Shown: positions 1-5,815 of the stretch, piece by piece
How the letters are laid out: each line of letters starts with the position of its first letter
How positions within the stretch are numbered: position 1 is the first letter of the stretch
Assembly: GCA_002391185.1 (NCBI GenBank)
Contig: DGRY01000053.1
Location: 1-7,222 of the forward strand
Reading direction: 5' to 3'
Length of the DNA stretch: 7,222 bases
From: Prevotella sp. UBA4376
GTDB lineage: Bacteria > Bacteroidota > Bacteroidia > Bacteroidales > Bacteroidaceae
Program-made: the position numbers and the translations under genes
Notes under the pieces: model-generated
The model's database searches: none
What the model was told of the DNA's origin: nothing
Seen by the model: only the letters and a program-made list of their open reading frames with translations

Positions 1-169
1 TGCCCACCAGCAGAGCCAGCCGTATTGAGTCCGTGACGTTCTGCCCCTCGTCGTCCTGCGTCTGAATGGTGTAGTTGTAGAAGGCTACAAACTGTGTTGA
101 GTCTATTCTCTCGACCTGCGCTGCTATCGTCAGCGCAAGGGCCATCATGGTCACTAAAATCTTCTTCAT
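1..169 (-). CDS. GLPGLI family exported protein, N-terminal fragment
   Basis: Only the first 56 codons lie in the window; the gene continues past base 1. The start at 169 gives MKKILVTMMALALTIAAQ, a signal peptide with two lysines and a hydrophobic core, so the protein is probably exported. The following part (residues 25-56) contains YNYTIQTQDD and a run ending LALLVG, which resembles the opening beta-strand region of the GLPGLI family (TIGR01109), whose function is unknown. GLPGLI genes often sit beside BlaI/BlaR1-type pairs in Bacteroidetes, as here. The start is 13 bases after the stop of the 51-aa gene, so the two are probably cotranscribed. The family call rests on a short stretch and on context; an unrelated small lipoprotein-like or periplasmic protein cannot be excluded. 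Confidence 0.6.
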   Translation of the reverse strand, partial: MKKILVTMMALALTIAAQVERIDSTQFVAFYNYTIQTQDDEGQNVTDSIRLALLVG

Positions 170-182
170 TGTACCTGATGCT

Positions 183-338
183 TTATTGATTGTTATTATT
201 GCTGTCTGTTTTCCCTTTCTTGATACGTTCTATCAATTCCTGATATTCCTCTTCGTTGAACTTCTCCTTGTAGATTAGATAATGAAGATCGTAACAGTGG
301 CGCCACAGGAAACGGCGGATGGATGCTTTGGTAATCAT
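183..338 (-). CDS. 51-aa hypothetical protein
   Basis: A small gene reading MITKASIRRFLWRHCYDLHY at the N-terminus and ending in an asparagine-rich tail (residues 47-51). It is too short for most ORF callers but is well placed: its start is 11 bases after the stop of the 88-aa membrane gene, and its stop is 13 bases before the start of the GLPGLI gene. The first 23 residues are rich in Arg, His and aromatic residues. Residues 25-43 (KFNEEEYQELIERIKKGK) should form a charged amphipathic helix. There is no membrane segment or signal peptide, so it is likely cytosolic. I recognise no family. The tight packing is the main reason to believe it is translated; it may act with the membrane protein upstream. 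Confidence 0.6.
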   Translation of the reverse strand: MITKASIRRFLWRHCYDLHYLIYKEKFNEEEYQELIERIKKGKTDSNNNNQ

Positions 339-349
339 GGGTTATTCGT

Positions 350-616
350 TTATGGGTTTTCTTCTTGTCCGACAATTTCTTCGCCGAAACTTTGGGGGTG
401 GGTGGTGAAGTGGCGTTTCAGCCAGTGCCACACATCCTCGAAGAACCAGCCGATGTACATTCCCCAGCGGCCTAAGATGCTGAGATACACGATGAGCACG
501 ATGAGGATGACGAGCATCGCACAGAGCACGATGCACTGGATGTCGTTGCCGCTCAGGGCTGTGCCGCTGAACAGATGCCCGAAGGCGGTGGTGATGTCGT
601 TGATGAGTTGTTCCAT
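350..616 (-). CDS. 88-aa single-pass membrane protein, hypothetical
   Basis: Start MEQLINDITTAFGHLF at 616, stop TAA at 350-352. Residues 28-49 (CIVLCAMLVILIVLIVYLSI) form one strong membrane helix. After it comes an aromatic, basic stretch with several Trp, Phe and His (residues 50-73), then a short acidic tail. It leads a three-gene run with the 51-aa protein and the GLPGLI protein, gaps being 11 and 13 bases. The reading frame stays open upstream of the ATG through the 42-bp repeat array as far as a TAA near 812, but no ATG lies in that extension, so I keep the start at 616. The opposite strand also carries a long open frame here, which I regard as a shadow. No family is recognised; a small membrane partner of the neighbouring BlaR1-type sensor is only a guess. 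Confidence 0.65.
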   Translation of the reverse strand: MEQLINDITTAFGHLFSGTALSGNDIQCIVLCAMLVILIVLIVYLSILGRWGMYIGWFFEDVWHWLKRHFTTHPQSFGEEIVGQEENP

Positions 617-939
617 ATCTGCTGTTATTGGTTTGGTGGTGTTGTGTCCTGTCTGTTCGTCCGCTGAGCGTTCAGCGCATGGCTCCTGTCCTGTCAGAAG
701 GGACGTTGGGCGTGTAGCGGGGCTCTCCTGCCCTGTAAGTAGAGCCGCTGAGGGCTTGGAGGGAACTTCGGAGCCTGTAGGTGGGTGCCTCTGAGGACGT
801 AGAGACGCTACTTATTCATTGTTGATAATTGTTTTTTTATAGGATTATTTCTTCTCTTCGAATCCATAATAAAGGGCACAGCAAGGGCTGTCCACCATTC
901 TGATGGATTACGTAACTAATTGATTATGCAACTGTTATT
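617..939. other. Intergenic gap between BlaR1-type gene and small-gene cluster
   Basis: About 320 bases with two unlike halves. The part next to the membrane gene (about 640-815) is GC-rich and is a 42-bp tandem array, listed separately. The rest (816-939) is AT-rich. It contains a small hairpin, ACAGC-AAGG-GCTGT at 878-891, which on the minus strand is followed by GCCCTTTATT and could be a weak terminator for the BlaR1-type gene. It also holds a 19-codon minus-strand ORF (808-867, MDSKRRNNPIKKQLSTMNK) that is basic and ends inside the array; it is too short to support. I see no TAnnTTTG promoter box on the minus strand, so the small genes may rely on read-through from blaI/blaR1. Confidence 0.6.
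648..815. repeat. Four degenerate 42-bp tandem repeat units
   Basis: CCTGT occurs at 648, 690, 732 and 774, exactly 42 bases apart. Other positions line up at the same period: CGCTGAG at 663, CGTTGGG at 705 and CGCTGAG at 747. By eye, units 1 and 2 share about 26 of 42 bases and units 2 and 3 about 23; unit 4 aligns after a one-base shift (CTGAGG at 791 instead of 790). Unit 1 contains a perfect hairpin CGCTGA-GCGT-TCAGCG (662-677), and units 2-3 can pair AGCGGGGCTCT (716-726) with AGAGCCGCT (741-749). The period is 14 codons, and the minus-strand frame of the 88-aa gene reads through it as TG-containing 14-residue units (LLTGQESP, LLTGQEPC), but without a start codon. It may be a decayed coding repeat or a structured leader. 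Confidence 0.75.
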
Positions 940-2412
940 TTATCTGAGGGCGAAGTTAATCTTTCCTGTCATCCGCACGCGGACAGGCTTTCCGTTTTGC
1001 CGGCCAGGCTCAAAGGGCGGCATTCCGCGATAGAGCTCCTCGACCGCTTCACGCAGGGCACGATGACCCTCGTCGTCTTCATCCTCCGACGGCTGTTTAT
1101 CCAATGCTCCGTATGGATAGACCTTCGCATCGACCTCATCCGAAGGTGAGTCTATGGCTTGCACATGGGTGACGCGCCCGTCAGCTTCGACAATGAATCG
1201 CACCGTGACAGTACCCTCCACACCGTTCTCTGTGGCAACATTCGGATAACGCACATGCTGGGCTATGTACTGATTGAAAGCAGCGTCGCCACCAGGGAAC
1301 TGGGGCATCTGCTCCACCATGTCGAAATAGGCATCCTCTGGCTTCACCACAGGCATCGCTCCACCTGTATCAGCCGATTCCTTGGCAGTCTCTATCAACA
1401 CCTTTTTTTGACTGTGAATCACATCCACACGCTCAATGGTGCTGGGATCAATGGACTCAAGTTCTTCTTTCTGCACCACAAGTTTGTCATCAAGATAGGT
1501 CTTATATTCCTCTGCCTTGGCCGACACCCACAGGCAGGCGGCAAAGGCAGGAACCAAATACAGCAGCTTAAGTCGTGACCACCGCGACGAACGAGCAGTG
1601 TGCATCATGGCGAAACGCTTCTTCACCGCACCACGGCGTAGGGTGTTCATGATGGGCAAGATCTGTGTCTGTACCGCTTTGCGCACCAACAGGTGCTCAT
1701 ATTCATCCAAGGTCACACCTCCTTGCAATACCACCTCGTCGGCCTGAAACTCATGCACATCCACCAAATCCTGACGCAACATCAATGCGAAGGGAAGGCA
1801 CCATAATAGGCAGCACGTAAGGTCGCAGAGAACCACGTCCCATGAATGCTTCATCCTCACGTGAGCCAGTTCATGCCGGAGCACAGTCTCAGCATTCTGT
1901 TTCAAGTCGATAGGCCCGATAAAAATCCAGTGCATCCTGCTGCTGGGCTGCTTGATTCTCATATCCAGCATCAGATGAACATCTTTCGGAACTACTGGAT
2001 GGGATATGCGTTGGCAACGACGTAAGAGGCGTGCCAGACTCAATAGTCGGAACAGGTAAATGGTGATCGCGACAGCAATACCAATTATATATATGTATGC
2101 CAGATAGCGCACCCAAAGACCCGATGCTGCTTCCTCGCTTTCTTGGGCGACGAGTGTGGCATCAGCATGATTCGCATCAGACGACAGGCTCATCAGCGGC
2201 TCATCAATTCTGGTAAGCATCACATCCATAGCTGTCGGTTCATCAGTATGCAGCGGTATAAGCGGCAACAACGGACTCACCACAAGGATGGCCAGCAACA
2301 CAGCACGGTTGAGACGGTGGAACGTCTCGCGCCGGAGCAGGAGCCTGTAGAGCGAGTAGAGCAGCGTCAGTGTCACCGCCCAACGGATGGCATAGATAAT
2401 GAATGTAGCCAT
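940..2412 (-). CDS. BlaR1/MecR1-type M56 metallopeptidase with C-terminal TonB domain
   Basis: A 490-aa membrane protease-sensor. Membrane helices are visible near residues 5-25, 37-53, 101-123 and 191-212, with a last one at about 282-298 (LLYLVPAFAACLWVSAKA). The zinc-protease motif HELAH lies at 180-184, and HEFQAD at 220-225 supplies the likely third ligand, Glu221, as in the M56 family. In BlaR1 this domain faces the cytosol and starts inactivation of the BlaI repressor. The C-terminal exported part has no penicillin-binding sensor domain; instead it carries MPQFPGGDAAFNQYI (369-383) and a TonB_C domain (about 385-489, ending KINFALR), the usual Bacteroidetes arrangement. The stimulus is therefore probably not a beta-lactam. 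An acidic insertion at about 423-450 interrupts the TonB_C domain. The start is 3 bases after the blaI-like stop, so the pair is one operon. Confidence 0.93.
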   Translation of the reverse strand: MATFIIYAIRWAVTLTLLYSLYRLLLRRETFHRLNRAVLLAILVVSPLLPLIPLHTDEPTAMDVMLTRIDEPLMSLSSDANHADATLVAQESEEAASGLWVRYLAYIYIIGIAVAITIYLFRLLSLARLLRRCQRISHPVVPKDVHLMLDMRIKQPSSRMHWIFIGPIDLKQNAETVLRHELAHVRMKHSWDVVLCDLTCCLLWCLPFALMLRQDLVDVHEFQADEVVLQGGVTLDEYEHLLVRKAVQTQILPIMNTLRRGAVKKRFAMMHTARSSRWSRLKLLYLVPAFAACLWVSAKAEEYKTYLDDKLVVQKEELESIDPSTIERVDVIHSQKKVLIETAKESADTGGAMPVVKPEDAYFDMVEQMPQFPGGDAAFNQYIAQHVRYPNVATENGVEGTVTVRFIVEADGRVTHVQAIDSPSDEVDAKVYPYGALDKQPSEDEDDEGHRALREAVEELYRGMPPFEPGRQNGKPVRVRMTGKINFALR

Positions 2413-2415
2413 ACG

Positions 2416-2778
2416 TCAGCCCTCCTTACGCTTTAGGTCAGCCAGATATTGCAGCAAATCTGCCTCGGTGACCTTCTCCTCCTGCATCAGTGCTGACACC
2501 ACACTCATGTACGAGTCACTGAAGAAACGATTGATGACGCTCGACAACCGTCCTCGCCCGTATGCCTGTTTGTCCACGATAGGACGATAGACAAAGCCGC
2601 GACCTTTCGGTTCATGCGCCAAGTAACCTTTCTTCTCCAGTGCCTGAAACACCTGCGCAATAGCATTTGCGCTCGGCTGAGGCTCCGGATAGAGCGATGA
2701 AACATCCTTTGGAGCGCACTGACCAAGTTGCCAAATCAGCTCCATCACTTCTTCTTCTTTGCTTGTAAGTTTTTCCAT
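2416..2778 (-). CDS. BlaI/MecI-family transcriptional repressor
   Basis: A 120-aa winged-helix repressor of normal family length. The N-terminus MEKLTSKEEEVMELIWQLG is the typical first helix; CAPKDVSSLYPEPQPSANAI (21-40) leads into the recognition helix (about 36-50), and GRGFVYRP (59-66) is the beta wing. The C-terminal helices (about 76-115, including FFSDSYMSVVSALMQ) form the dimerisation part, where BlaI-type repressors are cut when their sensor is active. It is followed 3 bases later by the BlaR1-type gene, its expected partner. The family represses its own operon; I could not find a convincing TACA/TGTA-type operator upstream, so the binding site here may differ. No Shine-Dalgarno sequence precedes the start, which is normal in Bacteroidetes. 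Confidence 0.93.
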   Translation of the reverse strand: MEKLTSKEEEVMELIWQLGQCAPKDVSSLYPEPQPSANAIAQVFQALEKKGYLAHEPKGRGFVYRPIVDKQAYGRGRLSSVINRFFSDSYMSVVSALMQEEKVTEADLLQYLADLKRKEG

Positions 2779-2830
2779 AATTCAACTATTTTGAGATGCG
2801 TATTAACAATGTTTTCTATTGATTTCGATG

Positions 2831-2863
2831 CAAAAAATAGACTTTTCTTTTGATTCGACCAAA
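2831..2863 (-). promoter_or_regulatory. Candidate Bacteroidetes-type promoter for the blaI/blaR1-type operon
   Basis: On the minus strand TTTG (2863-2860) is followed after 20 bases by TATTTTTTG (2839-2831). This resembles the Bacteroidetes -33 TTTG and -7 TAnnTTTG boxes, with one extra T in the second. Transcription would start near 2825, leaving a leader of about 45 bases before the blaI-like start. The region is AT-rich, so a chance match is possible. Confidence 0.45.
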
Positions 2864-3178
2864 CAATTTAGTGTTTATTTAACAGAATTTATTGTTGAAT
2901 TATGAATTTTGAAGAGATTTTGTATTATTCTATATCCCAAATGTTAGGTTAAACTATTTATTTTATGAAGAAGATGCTTTTATATTTTTGTTATTTGAGT
3001 AGATTCATATATTCGTATTCAATTTGTTTATCCTCCCTTTATCAAAAATGAGAAAGTTTATGCAAAATCATTTTTTGTTATAACACAGCCTTGTTTTTGA
3101 CAAAATTTGTATATATTACATACTAAACGATGCCATTTTCATCAAATTACATTAAGAAAGTGAAAAAAACACCATCCT

Positions 3179-3212
3179 TTTGCTTCCGTAAGAAGATAAT
3201 TTCCTATCTTTG
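3179..3212 (+). promoter_or_regulatory. Bacteroidetes-type promoter for the SatD/DUF3307 genes
   Basis: TATCTTTG (3205-3212) is an exact match to the Bacteroidetes -7 box TAnnTTTG. A TTTG at 3179-3182 lies 22 bases upstream, slightly longer than usual spacing. Transcription would begin near 3219, giving a leader of roughly 87 bases that is almost entirely made of the 29-bp repeats. No similar box lies before the 343-aa or 260-aa genes, so this may drive all four genes. Confidence 0.65.
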
Positions 3213-3299
3213 CAAGTGAATAAACTTGTATTAAAACAAAACAAGTGATAAAGCTTGTATTTAGAACAAGCAAGTCTATGAACTTGTACATAAAATATT
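3213..3299 (+). repeat. Three 29-bp direct repeats carrying a CAAGT-N6-ACTTG dyad (putative operator)
   Basis: Three contiguous units start at 3213, 3242 and 3271, exactly 29 bases apart. Each begins with an inverted repeat: CAAGT-N6-ACTTG in units 1 and 3 and CAAGT-N6-GCTTG in unit 2, followed by TA and an A-rich filler. By eye, unit 1 matches unit 2 at 21 of 29 positions and unit 3 at 19, most of the agreement lying in the dyad arms. The first unit begins immediately after the -7 box and the third ends six bases before the SatD start codon. Dyads in direct repetition overlapping the transcription start fit a repressor binding array; a role in the leader RNA is also possible. There are no spacers, so this is not a CRISPR. 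Confidence 0.75.
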
Positions 3300-3305
3300 G
3301 AATAT

Positions 3306-3959
3306 ATGTATGCTGCAATATCTGCTGATGTAGTGTCATCTACTTCTCTCTCCCGGGAGTCGATGATTGAACTCAACGAAAAGTTGAGAAAGTGTCTATA
3401 TATTCTTGAAGAGCGTTATCAAGGTTTTTGGGGGCGTATTGTTAGAGGTGACTCTATCGAATGTGTCATGGACAGACCTGAAGATGCATTTGAAGTGGCT
3501 CTAATTCTGAAAACGTGGATTAAATCGTTTGAACCAAGCAATATACAAAAAGACAAACGATTTAATAGGTATGGTCTTAGGATAGCAATAGGCATTGGTG
3601 AAATGAAGACAATTGACCGTGGTTTAGACATGATGGATGGTGATGCTATTTATCGTTCTGGACGTACTATGGATAAACTTGTAGGACGAGCAAAATATTC
3701 ATTTGTAATATCAATGGTTGACAGTGAGCATGAGCAAGCTTTACAAGTTATATTAACATTAGTCAATCAACTATTGAACAATGCAACTGCTCGCAAGTGT
3801 GAAACCCTTTGTGAAAGGATTCTTTCATCAGACACAAGTAAAACAGCTGAAAAAATGGGTATCTCAGTCTCAGGGGTCAATCAAACATTAAAGGATCTTG
3901 GATGGAGTGCCATAGAACAGGCAATTATATATTATCGAAAAGTAACTTCAAGACTATGA
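3306..3959 (+). CDS. SatD family protein (cyclase-like fold plus C-terminal HTH)
   Basis: A 217-aa protein starting MYAAISADVVSSTSLS, the hallmark N-terminus of the SatD family (PF16264), named after a gene of the Streptococcus mutans acid-tolerance operon; the molecular function is unsettled. The first 130 residues follow the order of class III nucleotidyl cyclase motifs: ADVVSST with Asp8, RGDSI with Asp49, RYGLRIAIGIGE (88-99), and GDAIYRSGRTM (112-122), where the usual Asn-x-x-x-Arg reads Tyr-x-x-x-Arg. That parallel is my reading, not an established assignment. Residues 177-200 (SKTAEKMGISVSGVNQTLKD) form a helix-turn-helix like sigma region 4 or RNA polymerase-type regulators. The stop overlaps the next start as ATGA. 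The 29-bp repeats directly upstream suggest autoregulation through the HTH. Confidence 0.85.
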   Translation: MYAAISADVVSSTSLSRESMIELNEKLRKCLYILEERYQGFWGRIVRGDSIECVMDRPEDAFEVALILKTWIKSFEPSNIQKDKRFNRYGLRIAIGIGEMKTIDRGLDMMDGDAIYRSGRTMDKLVGRAKYSFVISMVDSEHEQALQVILTLVNQLLNNATARKCETLCERILSSDTSKTAEKMGISVSGVNQTLKDLGWSAIEQAIIYYRKVTSRL

Positions 3960-4747
3960 TTAATAATTTGTTTTTCAATCTTATTGTTGCTCACATTTTG
4001 GGCGATTTTTATCTGCAATGGGGTTCTTCTTGCAAGAACAAGGTTTTTTATTCTGTAAAGGGGAAGGATTTGTGGCTACATTCCTTGTTAATCGGAATAC
4101 TCTCATGGGGTGCCATATGGGACTTTAGGGGATGGTGGCTTGCCGCTTGTATAATGGTCCTCCATTTCTTGATAGACTGGTCTAAGTCATATATACAGGT
4201 AAAGTGGAATATTTTCAAGATAGAGAATCTTGAACATGCAAAATTAGTTGATGGCACCAACAAACGGCATGATTTGTGGGTGTTTTTAACCGATCAAATT
4301 CTACACATCGCTGTCATCGTAGTATTTGCCAATGTTTGGCTGGTAGCAAATAATGATTGGCAGCAATTTGGATGGCTTCAAGAATTTGCGGTTAGTCACC
4401 CATTGCGTGCAAAGACCATCGTAGCCATGTTGTTAGCCTTAAAACCAGCAAACATCTTGATATTGCTTATTCTTGGAGCATGTAGAGTAACTATCACCCC
4501 GACTGATAATGATGACCACGGTAATTTCCATTCAGGAGAACTCATTGGATGGTTGGAGCGTGGACTCATGTTGTTATTTGTTGTTATGTCTCAATACGAG
4601 GCTATAGGTTTCCTCATTGCCGCAAAGTCCATACTTCGGTTTAATGAAGCATCGTCAGGCAGTGAGAAATCTGAGTATGTGTTGACTGGTACACTATTAT
4701 CATTAACAATTTCTTTGTGTCTGGGAATTGCTGTTGTCAAATTTTAA
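3956..4747 (+). CDS. DUF3307 membrane protein
   Basis: A 263-aa integral membrane protein. I place the start at the ATG at 3956, whose ATGA overlaps the SatD stop, rather than at the upstream ATG at 3902, because MINNLFFNLIVAHILGDFYL begins exactly where the family begins. Typical DUF3307 signatures are present: AHILGDFYLQ (12-21), LHSLL (41-45), LHFLIDWSK (69-77), LTDQILHI (111-118), ELIGWLERG (195-203) and QYEAIGFLIAAKSILRF (213-229). The conserved His and Asp residues inside the membrane (His13, Asp17, His42, His70, Asp74, Asp113, His117) suggest metal binding, though this is inference. SatD and DUF3307 genes commonly occur together, so they probably work as a pair: a regulatory soluble protein and a membrane protein. 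The biochemical role is unknown. Confidence 0.88.
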   Translation: MINNLFFNLIVAHILGDFYLQWGSSCKNKVFYSVKGKDLWLHSLLIGILSWGAIWDFRGWWLAACIMVLHFLIDWSKSYIQVKWNIFKIENLEHAKLVDGTNKRHDLWVFLTDQILHIAVIVVFANVWLVANNDWQQFGWLQEFAVSHPLRAKTIVAMLLALKPANILILLILGACRVTITPTDNDDHGNFHSGELIGWLERGLMLLFVVMSQYEAIGFLIAAKSILRFNEASSGSEKSEYVLTGTLLSLTISLCLGIAVVKF

Positions 4748-4783
4748 TTATTCGAGTTTACTCATTTTTACATAGAAATCTCC

Positions 4784-5815
4784 ATGTCGAATAGTTCAAT
4801 TGAAATTTACACACTTAATTTGAGTAGAAATTACACTTTTACTTCTTTAGTAAATAGTAAGTGGAAAACAGAAGATGAGCCAGAATTAGACGATAATAAT
4901 GCATTTACAAGGCTATATACAAAGTTATTAGATGCATTAATTGGCCAAGGCATATGGGAAAGTCGAAAACACACAAAAAAAGGATTAGCTGTAATGCCAC
5001 CCCTTCCTGCTCAACCCATATTAAATGAGCCACACCCGCAAAATGATATGCTTAAGAAACATGCTAACTCATTCATAATAGAAGGTTATATAGATGGCGG
5101 GCTTTATAATATCAAGCGAAAAATGGCGACCTATACTCAAACAGAAGAATTACAAGAGATACCAAGAACGAAAATTGTTACTGATAGTTACTACTTTTAT
5201 TTGTACCTTCGTATGAACTCTGGAAAAGGAATACTCATGATGGAATCAAAGAAAGGAATGTATATGAGTGGCGTTTTGACAGAATTTGTCAGTGATATGT
5301 TATCTATCCATAATGTTTGTAGGTGCATATCATCAATGTATGTTCCAGAAGAAATCAAACAAGACTTCAAGAATGGAGCTGTATTAAAAAGCGTAACATG
5401 TTCTTCCAATTTGGTTTCATCAACAAGGATAAACAACCAAGAAGTACAAAAGAGATATAAAGTAACTGTAAAGATTGAGCCAGAAAACCAACCATTATTT
5501 AACAATCGAGATGGAATAATAGGTGAAATTATGCAGTTTGCGGTTAAGATAGGAGATAGGTTAACTCCTTTTAATAACTTCGGAAATAAAAAAGGTGAAA
5601 TGTTTAATAATGACGAACATAGCACTAAAACCTTTTTTCTAGATGATCCCGATGTTGTTCCCAAGATAGCACTGTCTGATGAAATGTATGATGAACAGAA
5701 TAGTATATTGATTAGAGAGCAAATTAAAGAAAAGTGTGATGAACTTCTACAAATCGTTCAACGTGAGATTTATGACATACAACGACCAAGAATAGATGAC
5801 GAAAATGAAAACTGA
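4784..5815 (+). CDS. 343-aa hypothetical soluble protein
   Basis: I do not recognise a family. The protein has no signal peptide or membrane helix and is rich in Asn, Lys and Glu. Residues 41-57 form a probable helix (FTRLYTKLLDALIGQGIW). Residues 134-175 look like a compact alpha/beta unit: aromatic strand YYFYLYLRM (136-144), then GKGILMMESKKGMYMSG (147-163), then helix VLTEFVSDMLS. Residues 226-260 are beta-rich (YKVTVKIEP, IMQFAVKIGDRL). Residues 305-334 form a charged helix, followed by an acidic tail. The start is 36 bases after the DUF3307 stop with no promoter box or terminator between, and the stop overlaps the 260-aa membrane gene, so translation of those two is likely coupled. The AT-rich codons, unlike the left flank, suggest horizontal transfer. 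A sensor or regulator for the membrane protein is only a guess. Confidence 0.75.
   Translation: MSNSSIEIYTLNLSRNYTFTSLVNSKWKTEDEPELDDNNAFTRLYTKLLDALIGQGIWESRKHTKKGLAVMPPLPAQPILNEPHPQNDMLKKHANSFIIEGYIDGGLYNIKRKMATYTQTEELQEIPRTKIVTDSYYFYLYLRMNSGKGILMMESKKGMYMSGVLTEFVSDMLSIHNVCRCISSMYVPEEIKQDFKNGAVLKSVTCSSNLVSSTRINNQEVQKRYKVTVKIEPENQPLFNNRDGIIGEIMQFAVKIGDRLTPFNNFGNKKGEMFNNDEHSTKTFFLDDPDVVPKIALSDEMYDEQNSILIREQIKEKCDELLQIVQREIYDIQRPRIDDENEN

Larger units (their letters stand above)
2779..3305. other. AT-rich divergent intergenic region
   Basis: About 530 bases, very AT-rich, separating the minus-strand blaI-like gene from the plus-strand SatD-family gene. It holds a candidate promoter on each side and the 29-bp repeats before SatD, all listed separately. 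The central part (about 2870-3170) contains no gene I can support: the best candidate is a 28-codon plus-strand ORF at 2965-3051 starting MKKMLLYFCYLSRF, with no supporting signals. No tRNA or clear terminator hairpin was seen. Its size and composition suggest that it may contain the left end of an inserted block. Confidence 0.6.

Noticed and set aside
282..794. Long plus-strand open frame (170 codons) across the small genes and the repeat array
   Set aside because: Its product is Cys/Ser/Pro/Met-rich with no domain look, it lies opposite two well-placed minus-strand genes, and part of its length comes from the repeat array. I treat it as a shadow.
2807..2821. CAAT-N7-ATTG dyad downstream of the blaI-type promoter as a BlaI operator
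   Set aside because: Four-base arms in AT-rich DNA are expected by chance, and it does not match the TACA/TGTA-type sites known for the family.
2965..3051. 28-codon plus-strand ORF (MKKMLLYFCYLSRF...)
   Set aside because: No promoter box, no neighbours in an operon and low-complexity AT-rich codons; likely chance.
3213..3299. Short CRISPR-like array
   Set aside because: The units are contiguous with no unique spacers, and no cas genes are nearby.
3902..3955. Upstream ATG at 3902 as the start of the DUF3307 gene
   Set aside because: It would add 18 hydrophilic residues overlapping the SatD gene by 58 bases; the ATGA overlap at 3956 starts exactly at the family's conserved N-terminus.
5197..5664. 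155-codon minus-strand open frame inside the 343-aa gene
   Set aside because: It is fully inside a longer gene that overlaps properly with its neighbour, and its composition fits the complement of that gene.
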